Made by a program: the position numbers and the translations under genes | Shown: positions 1-6,876 of the stretch, piece by piece | Layout: each line of letters begins with the position of its first letter | Position numbering within the stretch: position 1 is the first letter of the stretch | The notes under the pieces: generated by a model | Databases searched by the model: none | Seen by the model: the letters and a program-made list of their open reading frames with translations, nothing else | What the model was told of the DNA's origin: nothing | From: UBA8401 sp041665525 | Lineage (GTDB): Bacteria > Bacteroidota > Ignavibacteria > UBA10030 > UBA8401 | DNA length: 20,492 nucleotides | Assembly: GCA_041665525.1 (NCBI GenBank) | Contig: JBAYIS010000046.1 | Location: forward strand, 1 to 20,492 | Direction: 5' to 3'

Positions 1-64
1 ACGGGTAAAGTCAGCACATTTCTGAAATAGATCCAAGGGAAAAACTCCTTTTTTGACTCTTATA

Positions 65-92
65 TTGGTATATTAGGGTTGTTGAATATACT
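65..92 (+). promoter_or_regulatory. Weak sigma-70-like promoter candidate before the epimerase gene
   Basis: TTGGTA at 65-70 and TATACT at 87-92 are 16 bases apart, 4/6 and 5/6 matches to the -35 and -10 consensus. A transcript would start near base 99, leaving a leader of about 40 bases. The region is AT-rich, so chance matches are likely. TTGACT at 53-58 is a better -35 but has no -10 at a suitable distance. No clear Bacteroidota-type TAnnTTTG box was found. Confidence 0.2.
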
Positions 93-138
93 TTAACATC
101 AAACGAAATGCAATTTCAGAATACGGGTATAAAATAGT

Positions 139-1131
139 ATGAATGGAAAACCTATCGCCTTCGTTACCGGAGGCACCGGATTCATCGGAAGCCACCTGAT
201 CGACCGGCTATTATCGAAAGGATATCATGTCCGTGCGCTTGTCCGTAATCCGAAAAAACTCGGATTTCTTTCCGGTCTACCCATCGATATTATTGAAGGA
301 GATCTTTTCTCGAACGCAGCGCTGGAAAAAGGGATCGCAGAGGCTGATTATGTCTACCATGTAGCAGGATTAGTTGCTGCAAATTCGAAGGAAGAATTTT
401 TCCGCGGCAATCGTGACGCCACCCGGAACATTATCGAAATCACTGCCAGGGTGAATCCCCGAGTGAAGAAGTTCATCCATATCAGCAGTCAAACCGCAGT
501 GGGGCCGGGAACGGGAATGACTCCGGTCAACGAATCCACGCCACCGCATCCGTTGACGACCTACGGAAAGAGCAAACTTGCCTCTGAACATGAGGTATTA
601 AAATTCAAGGATGCAATTCCTGTGACGATCCTGCGTGTCTCGGCGGTATACGGTCCGCGCGATACCGCCACGTTTGATTACTTCAAATCGGCGTATATGG
701 GATTGGAGTTGCTTGTCGGTTTCCACGATTCGTATGTCAGCCTTGTCCATTCCACGGATCTGATTAAAGGGATCATGCTCGCAGGCGAAAAGGAAGAGGC
801 AAATGGGCAGATCTATTTTCTCGGCAGTGAGCACTATTATACATGGAATGAGATCGGATATGTGACCAAAAGTGTGCTGAACAAAAAACTGCTTCGCATC
901 CGAGTGCCGAAACCGCTGGTCTTCGTGATTGCCGGAATTTCGGGATTCTTCTCTACTTTCAAAGCAAAACCGTCCGTCCTGAATTTTGAAAAAGCATACG
1001 ATCTGATCCAGGACAATTGGTGCTGTGACATTTCCAAAGCAAAAAATGAACTCGGCTATACCCAGGAAGTGACACTCACGGAAGGTGTTCAGGAAACGAT
1101 CGCTTGGTATCTGGAACATCAATGGATGTGA
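139..1131 (+). CDS. NAD(P)-dependent epimerase/dehydratase (extended SDR family)
   Basis: This is a cytosolic Rossmann-fold oxidoreductase of 330 residues, the normal length for the extended short-chain dehydrogenase family. The nucleotide-binding motif TGGTGFIG lies at residues 10-17. The catalytic set is visible: Ser117 in HISSQTAVG and the YxxxK pair Tyr142/Lys146 in YGKSK. GDLFS near residue 54 fits the Asp that contacts the cofactor adenine. The overall pattern (VYHVAGLV, then ILRVSAVYGPRD) resembles nucleotide-sugar epimerases, dihydroflavonol-4-reductase-like and 3-beta-HSD-like enzymes, and the substrate cannot be told from the sequence. It is first of four rightward genes, 93 bases before the CNNM gene. 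The nearby sugar transferase makes a role in surface sugar or lipid metabolism possible, but that is inference. ATG at 139 is the only start that keeps the Rossmann motif at the N-terminus; no strong Shine-Dalgarno is seen. Confidence 0.9.
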   Translation: MNGKPIAFVTGGTGFIGSHLIDRLLSKGYHVRALVRNPKKLGFLSGLPIDIIEGDLFSNAALEKGIAEADYVYHVAGLVAANSKEEFFRGNRDATRNIIEITARVNPRVKKFIHISSQTAVGPGTGMTPVNESTPPHPLTTYGKSKLASEHEVLKFKDAIPVTILRVSAVYGPRDTATFDYFKSAYMGLELLVGFHDSYVSLVHSTDLIKGIMLAGEKEEANGQIYFLGSEHYYTWNEIGYVTKSVLNKKLLRIRVPKPLVFVIAGISGFFSTFKAKPSVLNFEKAYDLIQDNWCCDISKAKNELGYTQEVTLTEGVQETIAWYLEHQWM

Positions 1132-1166
1132 CGGCGGCACGTTTGCAGCAATTACACCCGGCGGAA

Positions 1167-1196
1167 TGCGGGATTCACACCGCAATTTTCATTTTT
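1167..1196 (+). terminator. Weak hairpin with T-rich tail between epimerase and CNNM genes
   Basis: TGCGG (1167-1171) pairs with CCGCA (1180-1184) across an 8-base loop, followed by ATTTTCATTTTT at 1185-1196. The five-pair stem is short for an intrinsic terminator. If it works, the next gene needs its own promoter; otherwise the four + strand genes form one unit. Confidence 0.22.
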
Positions 1197-1224
1197 CCCC
1201 TCTAGTTTGTATTTTAATCCTACA

Positions 1225-2535
1225 ATGAGCCTTGGCATAGAAATATTCTTCATCATCCTGTTGATACTTGTCAACGGTATTTTCGCTTTGTCTGAAATTG
1301 CAATCGTTTCTTCGCGGAAACCGCGCCTGCAACATCTCGCAAATAAGGGAAATTCACGTGCGAAAGTCGCGCTGGCACTCGCCAATGCTCCGGACCATTT
1401 TCTTTCCACCGTCCAGGCAGGCATTACGCTTGTCGGCATTCTCGCCGGCGCATTCGGAGGCGCTACCATTTCCGAATCAGTCGAAATCTACGTATTGCAG
1501 ATCCCTTCATTGGCCGAATATGCCGGGCCGATTAGCCTGGCACTTGTTGTTGTTTCGATCACCTATCTTTCCATCATCATCGGCGAATTGATCCCGAAAC
1601 AGCTTGCATTGAAAGATCCGGAGCGGGTTGCCTGCGCCATTGCCGTACCAATGCGGACGCTCTCCATAATCATGTATCCGATCGTCCGTTTTTTAACCTT
1701 CTCCACAAACATCATCATCCGCACATTCGGCATTAAGGACACCGCCAATCCTTCCGTAACTGAGGAAGAGATTAAAGTGATGCTGGAGGAAGGCACCAAA
1801 GCCGGAACGTTCAACGAGGTCGAACAAGAAATGGTGGAACGCGTTTTCCGCCTTGCCGATAAAAGCGTGAATGCATTGATGACACCCCGGACAGAAATCA
1901 TCTGGCTGGACGCAGAAGATCCACTTGCAGATAATTTCAAAAAAATCAAGGAAAGTTCTCATTCCTTCTTCCCTGTCTGCCGCGGCGGCATTGACAATGT
2001 ACTTGGTGTGGTGCACGTGAAAGATCTTTTTTCCGCTTCGATGGACGGCACCATCACGGCACTGGAGAATCATCTTCGGAAACCGTTGTATATCGTCGAG
2101 AATGTTCTGGTGATCCAATTGATCGAGCAGTTCAAGGAATCCGGCACCCACTTTGCTTTTTTGGTGGATGAGTACGGCGGTATTCAAGGACTACTGACTC
2201 TGAACGATATTCTGAAAGCAGTGGTCGGCGAAGAGATCGATTCCTCCGACAAGACGAATCCTTACGTGGTGCAGCGTGCAGACGGTTCTTACTTGATCGA
2301 CGGTGCATTCCTGATTGACGAATTTAGGGATCTCTTCAAAATCGAATCCTTGAGCGAAGATGAAACGGGAAATTATCAAACGTTGGCCGGATTCACGATC
2401 AATCAAATGGGAAAGATTCCCTCCGCCGGACAATTCTTTTTCTGGCGTGACCTGAGGATTGAAGTGATGGATATGGACGGGAACAGAGTGGATAAATTAC
2501 TGATCAGCAAACGGCACACACCAATACAGTCATGA
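1225..2535 (+). CDS. CNNM/CorC-type transmembrane protein with CBS pair (hemolysin-family)
   Basis: This is an inner-membrane protein of 436 residues with the standard three-part layout. Residues 1-185 are the DUF21/CNNM membrane domain: an N-terminal helix at 2-24, SEIAIVSSRKPRL just after it, and the GELIPKQLAL motif near 120-129. Residues about 209-335 are a CBS pair, with MTPRTEIIWLD opening the first half and VDEYGGIQGLLTLNDIL closing the second. Residues about 344-430 form the small CorC/HlyC C-terminal domain. Family members are Mg2+ or Na+/Mg2+ transport or homeostasis proteins, and the old hemolysin label is not informative. An in-frame TTG at 1207 would add six residues. ATG 1225 is preferred because MSLGIEIFFIILLILVNG matches the usual family start. 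Its stop overlaps the next start as ATGA, so translation is probably coupled. Confidence 0.9.
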   Translation: MSLGIEIFFIILLILVNGIFALSEIAIVSSRKPRLQHLANKGNSRAKVALALANAPDHFLSTVQAGITLVGILAGAFGGATISESVEIYVLQIPSLAEYAGPISLALVVVSITYLSIIIGELIPKQLALKDPERVACAIAVPMRTLSIIMYPIVRFLTFSTNIIIRTFGIKDTANPSVTEEEIKVMLEEGTKAGTFNEVEQEMVERVFRLADKSVNALMTPRTEIIWLDAEDPLADNFKKIKESSHSFFPVCRGGIDNVLGVVHVKDLFSASMDGTITALENHLRKPLYIVENVLVIQLIEQFKESGTHFAFLVDEYGGIQGLLTLNDILKAVVGEEIDSSDKTNPYVVQRADGSYLIDGAFLIDEFRDLFKIESLSEDETGNYQTLAGFTINQMGKIPSAGQFFFWRDLRIEVMDMDGNRVDKLLISKRHTPIQS

Positions 2536-3950
2536 GCAAACAACGACGCAATGACCTGTTAATCCCGCTGCTCACCCTCCTTTCCGATATCGCAGCGCTT
2601 GAAGCGAGTTTCCTCCTCTCTTACTGGCTCCGTTTTTATTCTCCACTGACACAATATCTGGAGATCACGCTCGGCGTTCCTCCAATTCAGAGCTATGGTA
2701 CAGCATCACTAGTATTCATCCCGGTCTTTTTGTTGGTCTTCCGGACTCGCAATCTGTACGGAACGCGTCGGAACATCCATCTGAGCGACGAATTCTTCGT
2801 TCTTGTCCGGCTCATCACCATCGGGATGATGATTATGATGAGTGCGTCATTCTTTTACAGAGATTTTTCTTTCTCACGCGGCGTATTCATTCTTTTGTGG
2901 TGCACCTCCATCGTCACCGTAACTACCGGACGATACTTCGTTCTCAAATTTGAACAATGGCTTTATAAGCACCGGCGAGAGTTGAAATCGGTTGTAATCG
3001 TCGGAAAGAACAAGACTGCGGAACAGATCGTCCAACTTTTTATGCATCATCACGGCCTGGGATACGAAGTGATGGGATATTATGCCGAATCACCAGCCGA
3101 TGCCGGGTCGCCGTTGACACAATGTCGTTACCTGGGAACAATCGCAAAATTACCTTCAGATATTCTTCCGTTGCGGATTCAAAGCGCACTAGTGGCGCTC
3201 TCCCATAACGAACAGGAACTGCTCATCGATCTGCTTCGCAACACAGAAGGAAAGAATATCGAATTCATGATGGTTCCGGATTTGCTGGAACTTATGACGA
3301 GCCGGATTAGGATTCAGGAGATCGAAGGGATTCCGTTCATCAAACTCAAAGATATTCCTATGTCACCGTGGAACAAGATCCTGAAACGGGGATTCGATTT
3401 GATCTTTTCTCTATGTGCAGTTATTATTGCATTGCCGATTATGGCGGTCGTCGCCATTTTCATCAAATTGACATCAAACGGTCCGGTCTTTTACATTCAG
3501 GAACGTGTCGGCCTGGATGGCGTCTCGTTTCCATTAATCAAGTTCCGATCCATGCGCACCGATGCAGAAAAGAATTCCGGTCCGGTATGGAATAAAAGAA
3601 GTGATAACCGAACGACGACGATCGGAAAGATCCTCCGACGCACCAGTCTGGACGAATTGCCGCAATTGTTCAACGTGTTGGCCGGACATATGAGTGTCGT
3701 CGGTCCCCGTCCGGAACGGCCTTTCTTTGTGGAACAATTCAAGGGCCAGATTCCAAAATATCTGGAGCGGCACCGAGTGAAGACCGGCATGACCGGCTGG
3801 GCGCAAGTTAACGGCCTGCGCGGCAATGTGCCAATCGAAGATCGTACGAAATACGATATCTTCTATGTGGAGAACTGGTCCCTGGTATTCGACATCAAGA
3901 TCATCTTGAAAACAATCCGCGCAGTCATCTTTGGCGATGATGCCTATTAA
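2532..3950 (+). CDS. Undecaprenyl-phosphate sugar-1-phosphate transferase (WbaP/WcaJ-like)
   Basis: This is a polytopic inner-membrane enzyme of 472 residues. It would transfer a sugar-1-phosphate from a UDP-sugar to a polyprenyl phosphate, the first step of O-antigen, capsule or exopolysaccharide synthesis. About four hydrophobic segments fill residues 9-133. A Rossmann-like CoA-binding-type linker begins at VVIVGKNKTAEQIV (about 153-166). The C-terminal catalytic domain starts at KRGFDLIFS with its re-entrant hydrophobic stretch, then FIKLTSNGPVFYIQERVG and IKFRSMRTDAE. The catalytic Asp-Glu dyad is D374-E375 in TSLDELPQLFNVL, followed by MSVVGPRPERP and the KTGMTGWAQVNGLRG signature. All hallmark residues are present, so it should be active. 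The sugar (glucose, galactose or other) is not readable. No glycosyltransferases, Wzx or Wzy lie in this window. Confidence 0.93.
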   Translation: MSKQRRNDLLIPLLTLLSDIAALEASFLLSYWLRFYSPLTQYLEITLGVPPIQSYGTASLVFIPVFLLVFRTRNLYGTRRNIHLSDEFFVLVRLITIGMMIMMSASFFYRDFSFSRGVFILLWCTSIVTVTTGRYFVLKFEQWLYKHRRELKSVVIVGKNKTAEQIVQLFMHHHGLGYEVMGYYAESPADAGSPLTQCRYLGTIAKLPSDILPLRIQSALVALSHNEQELLIDLLRNTEGKNIEFMMVPDLLELMTSRIRIQEIEGIPFIKLKDIPMSPWNKILKRGFDLIFSLCAVIIALPIMAVVAIFIKLTSNGPVFYIQERVGLDGVSFPLIKFRSMRTDAEKNSGPVWNKRSDNRTTTIGKILRRTSLDELPQLFNVLAGHMSVVGPRPERPFFVEQFKGQIPKYLERHRVKTGMTGWAQVNGLRGNVPIEDRTKYDIFYVENWSLVFDIKIILKTIRAVIFGDDAY

Positions 3951-3973
3951 CAACCGTCAATGTATTATAGACT

Positions 3974-4267
3974 ATGATCCCGTTACTCATTTTCACTCTA
4001 CACATCATCGGACTCACCGCTGTATTCACTTTTGAGTATCAAAAGGAAGGGATCAGTGCCGGCGTGTTGGCAGCAGCCTTCATCGTGCTGATCTTCTCTG
4101 TGGGATGGTCCATCAGTTCTTTCTTCTTAAAATATCTTATTGATGAACCGGGATTCGGGATATGGCTGAACCGGGATGCGCTGTCGCTCATCATCCTGAC
4201 GGTAGCTGAAGCAATCTTCTATCTTTTATACTTCCGCGAAACTCCAAAGAGCCGTGAGGTGCGCTGA
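3974..4267 (+). CDS. Small three-helix membrane protein, function unknown
   Basis: I do not recognise a family for this 97-residue protein. Three hydrophobic segments are visible at about 2-19, 28-52 and 67-88, separated by short charged loops (EYQKEG and DEPGFGIWLNRD), with a basic tail KSREVR. It starts 23 bases after the sugar transferase on the same strand, so it is probably cotranscribed. By position it may be a partner of that membrane enzyme, but nothing in the sequence proves it. The TGA stop (4265-4267) forms part of the hairpin shared with the convergent TonB-like gene. Coding status is supported by its membrane-protein composition and snug fit between neighbours. Confidence 0.7.
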   Translation: MIPLLIFTLHIIGLTAVFTFEYQKEGISAGVLAAAFIVLIFSVGWSISSFFLKYLIDEPGFGIWLNRDALSLIILTVAEAIFYLLYFRETPKSREVR

Positions 4268-4279
4268 ATTATTTCAGCG
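4262..4279. terminator. Hairpin over the convergent stop codons
   Basis: CGCTGAA (4262-4268) and TTCAGCG (4273-4279) form a perfect seven-pair stem with a TTAT loop. The TGA of the rightward gene (4265-4267) sits in one arm, and the TAA of the leftward gene (complement of 4269-4271) sits in the loop. It could serve both strands. There is no T-run on either side, so it is not a textbook intrinsic terminator; blocking of read-through or 3'-end protection is possible. Confidence 0.4.
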
Positions 4280-5048
4280 TGAAGTTGAAGGTGATGGAAC
4301 ATTCCTGTTCCATCTGTGCTTGAGAGCTGAGGAGCGGTTCAAATTTCCATAATTTTACTTTGCTGATCGCTGCATTTTCGAGGCGTGTATCCCCTTTTTG
4401 TGCCGGCGCAACGGAACGCACGATACCGTCCGGTTGTACACGTACTTTCAGTTTTATTTGTGCTGAGATATTCACACCTGCAGGATACACCGGGACATCG
4501 CCGTTGAGCAGTTTTCTGTTGCCTCCCCCTGCCCATTGAACGGCATACGCAACATTATTTCCCAGTCCGCCGGCGTCCGATCCGGCACCAAACGGCGTTG
4601 CAGCCTGGATGTTTGATGTGCTGGATGATTTTCCCGTAACATTCTCTCTGGTACCGACGCCGCTGGATGCGACAGAAATCCGATGTTCCTCCGCTGTGAT
4701 TTTACCGCTTCGTCCGGCATTGGTCGGTGCATCCGCACTGATCGATTTCTTATTTTGCTTCATTGAAATCACTTCATCGGGAAGTTCCAGATAGTTTCTG
4801 GACGGTAGCTGGACGGTATTATCCGATTGGTCCGCCTGTTGAATCTCTTCTTTGGCGGCAGTTTGCTGTGTTGGAATATCCGGAATCGGCGCATTCAGCG
4901 ATGTGATATCACCCCATGTCATTTCGACAAATTGCGGTTCGGGAATGTACTGTCGATAGGTGGAAAAATACAACATAACGGCGACGGCAATATGGAAGAG
5001 GATCGAGGCGATCCATCCCGTTTGTATTTCACGATTCGATCGGGTCAT
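4269..5048 (-). CDS. TonB-family energy transducer
   Basis: The protein has 259 residues with one N-terminal membrane anchor (about 13-30, ASILFHIAVAVMLYFSTY), a long periplasmic spacer and a TonB-type C-terminal domain. The spacer starts with FVEMTWGDI, like many FCB-group TonB proteins. The C-terminal domain begins near VYPAGVNISAQIKLKVRV and carries QPDGIVRSV, ENAAISKVKLWKFEPL. Known relatives pass proton-motive energy from ExbB-ExbD to an outer-membrane partner. The spacer here is rich in Ser, Thr, Gly and Asn rather than the usual Pro-Glu/Pro-Lys stretches, and the usual Gly before the beta strand is replaced. It is last in the operon, two bases after the ExbD stop, so translation is probably coupled. 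A role as a TolA-like or GltJ-like transducer rather than a transport TonB cannot be excluded. Confidence 0.82.
   Translation of the reverse strand: MTRSNREIQTGWIASILFHIAVAVMLYFSTYRQYIPEPQFVEMTWGDITSLNAPIPDIPTQQTAAKEEIQQADQSDNTVQLPSRNYLELPDEVISMKQNKKSISADAPTNAGRSGKITAEEHRISVASSGVGTRENVTGKSSSTSNIQAATPFGAGSDAGGLGNNVAYAVQWAGGGNRKLLNGDVPVYPAGVNISAQIKLKVRVQPDGIVRSVAPAQKGDTRLENAAISKVKLWKFEPLLSSQAQMEQECSITFNFTLK
4293..4314. repeat. Perfect 8-bp inverted repeat inside the TonB-like gene end
   Basis: GATGGAAC (4293-4300) and GTTCCATC (4307-4314) flank a six-base loop. The repeat lies in codons for the last residues of the TonB-like protein, 14 bases from the stop-codon hairpin. It may simply reflect coding, or may add a second stem to the 3' end of the operon message or to read-through RNA from the left. 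Confidence 0.45.
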
Positions 5049-5050
5049 GA

Positions 5051-5458
5051 TCAGTTGCTTTCAACCGGCTCGGTAGCTATCAAAAAACGCTGAGCGCCGA
5101 CCCCTTTGGCAAGGTCGATCACTTCCACAGCTTTCTGAAGGCTGACATCCTTATCTGCCCGCACAATGATTACCTGCGAACGATTTTGATCCAATATGGG
5201 AATCAATTTTTGTCCGAGCGTCTCGGTAGTCACTTCTTCGGAATTGATATACAGCCGTCCGGATGTGGTGATCGTGAGGATGGTTTGCCGATCTGTCTGC
5301 GTTTCACTTGTCTGTGCTTTCGGCAGCTGTACCTGGATACCGGGCGACGAAACGAATGACGAAGTAATAAGGAAGAAAATCAGCAGTTGCAGCACGATAT
5401 CGGTCAGCGACGCGTAATTAAAATGCGGTTCGATCCTATGTTTTCGTTCAAACTTCAT
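5051..5458 (-). CDS. ExbD/TolR-family biopolymer transport protein
   Basis: This 135-residue protein has one N-terminal membrane helix and a periplasmic domain, the usual ExbD/TolR size. The helix (about 16-37) carries the family's essential acidic residue as Asp20 in SLTDIVLQLLIFFLITSSF; in the family this Asp takes part in proton conduction within the ExbB pore. The periplasmic part contains IQVQLPKAQTSE, LYINSEEVT and VIIVRADKDVSLQKAVEVIDLAK, all typical. It lies eight bases after the ExbB stop and two bases before the TonB-like start, so the three motor subunits form one coupled block. There is no clear Shine-Dalgarno before its ATG, which also fits translational coupling. Sequence alone does not separate ExbD from TolR, but the TonB-like neighbour favours ExbD. 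Confidence 0.92.
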   Translation of the reverse strand: MKFERKHRIEPHFNYASLTDIVLQLLIFFLITSSFVSSPGIQVQLPKAQTSETQTDRQTILTITTSGRLYINSEEVTTETLGQKLIPILDQNRSQVIIVRADKDVSLQKAVEVIDLAKGVGAQRFLIATEPVESN

Positions 5459-5466
5459 GGAGGCAA

Positions 5467-6186
5467 TTACTCGTCCTTCGGCTCAAAATATTCATCATCC
5501 GCAAAAACCGTCCTGGTCGGCTTGGATTTATGTTCGGATTTCTTTTCCGGAGAGATGGTACTGTCATCTTCCATCTGTCCGGACTTCATCAGCGAGAGGA
5601 ATTCCTCAGCACTATTTTCGATCTCGAATACGAACCGGTTCACTTTTGCGACAAAGTAATTGTAGAAATAAAGTGCAGGTATTCCAACGATCAATCCGAA
5701 CGCTGTGGTGAGCATGGCCTCCCAAATACCGGCCGCAAGAACACTGGGATTCACATTCCCGCTCAATTGTTCAATAGTATGAAATACCGCAATCATGCCC
5801 GTAACGGTCCCAAGAAACCCGAGCATCGGTGCGGTGCCGGCCATGTTCGCCAGAACGGACAAGCGTTTTTCCAAATGGAATATCTCTTCTTTGCCGGCAA
5901 GTTCGATCGATTCCTTCACCGCCTGATGGCCGTACTTGTAGTTCAAAATGCCATTTTTCAAGATATTGGAGACCGGAGCTTTTACTTTTGTACACGCTTC
6001 GACCGCGCTCGGCACATCATTCCGCGACAATGCGCTGCGTATTTTTACCAGCAGTTGTTTCGGATCAACGTTCGACCGAGATAGCATTATATATTTTTCA
6101 ATGATCACTGCAACTGTGATCAGCGAACAAATGAGGATCGGCCACATCACCAATCCACCCTTCAAAAACAGTTCGAGCAAATTCAT
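5467..6186 (-). CDS. MotA/TolQ/ExbB-family proton channel
   Basis: The protein has 239 residues and the three-helix ExbB/TolQ layout. Helix 1 is at about 10-31 (GGLVMWPILICSLITVAVII), helix 2 at about 112-135 within NMAGTAPMLGFLGTVTGM, and helix 3 at about 150-175 within AMLTTAFGLIVGIPALYF. The small-residue and Thr-rich helices 2 and 3 line the pore in known ExbB structures. The cytoplasmic loop (about 35-110) has HLEKRLSVLANMAG, as expected. A charged C-terminal tail (about 200-239, SPEKKSEHKSKP and DDEYFEPKDE) extends past the core. With ExbD it should form the pmf-driven motor that moves the TonB-like protein. The gap to the upstream SPOR gene is 42 bases. Confidence 0.93.
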   Translation of the reverse strand: MNLLELFLKGGLVMWPILICSLITVAVIIEKYIMLSRSNVDPKQLLVKIRSALSRNDVPSAVEACTKVKAPVSNILKNGILNYKYGHQAVKESIELAGKEEIFHLEKRLSVLANMAGTAPMLGFLGTVTGMIAVFHTIEQLSGNVNPSVLAAGIWEAMLTTAFGLIVGIPALYFYNYFVAKVNRFVFEIENSAEEFLSLMKSGQMEDDSTISPEKKSEHKSKPTRTVFADDEYFEPKDE

Positions 6187-6228
6187 ACATCTATCCCGTT
6201 AATTGTTCTGAGAAAGAGGATTGAGCCG

Positions 6229-6828
6229 TCACTTCCCAACTTTGGCGATGACGGGTCTCGATTCGAGCATATGTTCCATCTTCTCCATTTGGGATTTAGC
6301 GTCTGCTTTCGTTTCGTAATGCCCGACGCAAACGCGGTAATAGCTTCCCATCGGTTCCACAAAGGCATCAAATCCCGCATCGGTAAAGATTTTCGCAATA
6401 ATGTCGGCTTTATCCCTTGAAGGCCATGAAGAAATCTGCACAGTGTACATTCCGGTTCCCCGAATGATATTCTTTGTCGGTGCGGGCTTTCGCGACCCAG
6501 GCCGAGTCGAGGTTTCCACTTTTGTTAAATTCTCTTCCGGTGATGGAGGTGCTTGTTCGGTGACCGCCGGCTGTTCCTGCGCCATCTGTGTTGTATCCTG
6601 CGTGACCGGTTCAAAATTATCCGACGGGAGCGCCACAACTTGAGGAGTCGGTTTCTTCTTGCCCCACAGTTTCACGATTCCCGTCGTATTCAGGATAAAA
6701 GCAAGTGCACCAATCGCAATAATAGCACCAACGATGATGATCGCGATTTTTGGAATTCCTCCGCCGCCTCCCGCCGCTGATGATCCTCCTCCTTTGGGTG
6801 CATCACCTTTTACATTTAAGTTTGGCAT
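6229..6828 (-). CDS. Membrane-anchored SPOR-domain protein
   Basis: This is a 199-residue bitopic protein: a short Gly/Ser-rich cytoplasmic start, one membrane helix at about 26-48 (AIIIVGAIIAIGALAFIL), a periplasmic linker rich in Pro, Gln and Thr, and a C-terminal SPOR domain at about 124-195. The SPOR fold is recognisable in MYTVQISSWPSRDKADIIA, then AGFDAFVEPMGSYYRVCVG and ETKADAKSQMEKM. SPOR domains bind peptidoglycan glycan strands lacking stem peptides, often at division sites. Here it links the ExbB-ExbD-TonB block to the cell wall. It starts 48 bases after the barrel gene with its own strong ribosome site, so it may be made at a different level from its neighbours. Confidence 0.9.
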   Translation of the reverse strand: MPNLNVKGDAPKGGGSSAAGGGGGIPKIAIIIVGAIIAIGALAFILNTTGIVKLWGKKKPTPQVVALPSDNFEPVTQDTTQMAQEQPAVTEQAPPSPEENLTKVETSTRPGSRKPAPTKNIIRGTGMYTVQISSWPSRDKADIIAKIFTDAGFDAFVEPMGSYYRVCVGHYETKADAKSQMEKMEHMLESRPVIAKVGK

Positions 6829-6835
6829 TGTTGGT

Positions 6836-6842
6836 TCTCCTT
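6836..6842 (-). promoter_or_regulatory. Strong Shine-Dalgarno of the SPOR gene
   Basis: AAGGAGA on the minus strand lies seven bases before the ATG at 6828. It is the best ribosome-binding match in the window and settles this start codon. Most other genes in the operon lack such a site and seem to depend on coupling. Confidence 0.7.
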
Positions 6843-6862
6843 CTGTACTGTGGCTGTACTGT
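6843..6862. repeat. Short tandem CTGTACTGT repeat
   Basis: CTGTACTGT occurs at 6843-6851 and again at 6854-6862, a period of 11 bases, in the gap between the barrel and SPOR genes and touching the Shine-Dalgarno. An 11-base period is close to one helical turn, but two copies are little evidence for a protein-binding site. Confidence 0.4.
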
Positions 6863-6876
6863 AATAGAAAAAATTT

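Noticed and set aside
598..1185. 195-codon minus-strand frame opposite the epimerase gene
   Set aside because: It lies antisense to a clear SDR enzyme and has a composition typical of a shadow frame; no domain is recognisable.
1202..1209. CTAGTTTG as a Bacteroidota -7 box (TAnnTTTG)
   Set aside because: The TA pair is displaced by one base and no TTTG -33 element is placed correctly.
1207..1224. TTG start adding six residues to the CNNM protein
   Set aside because: ATG 1225 gives the usual N-terminus of the family, and the TTG has no ribosome site.
5530..6084. 184-codon plus-strand frame opposite ExbB
   Set aside because: The opposite strand encodes a well-marked ExbB/TolQ protein; the frame has no recognisable motif.
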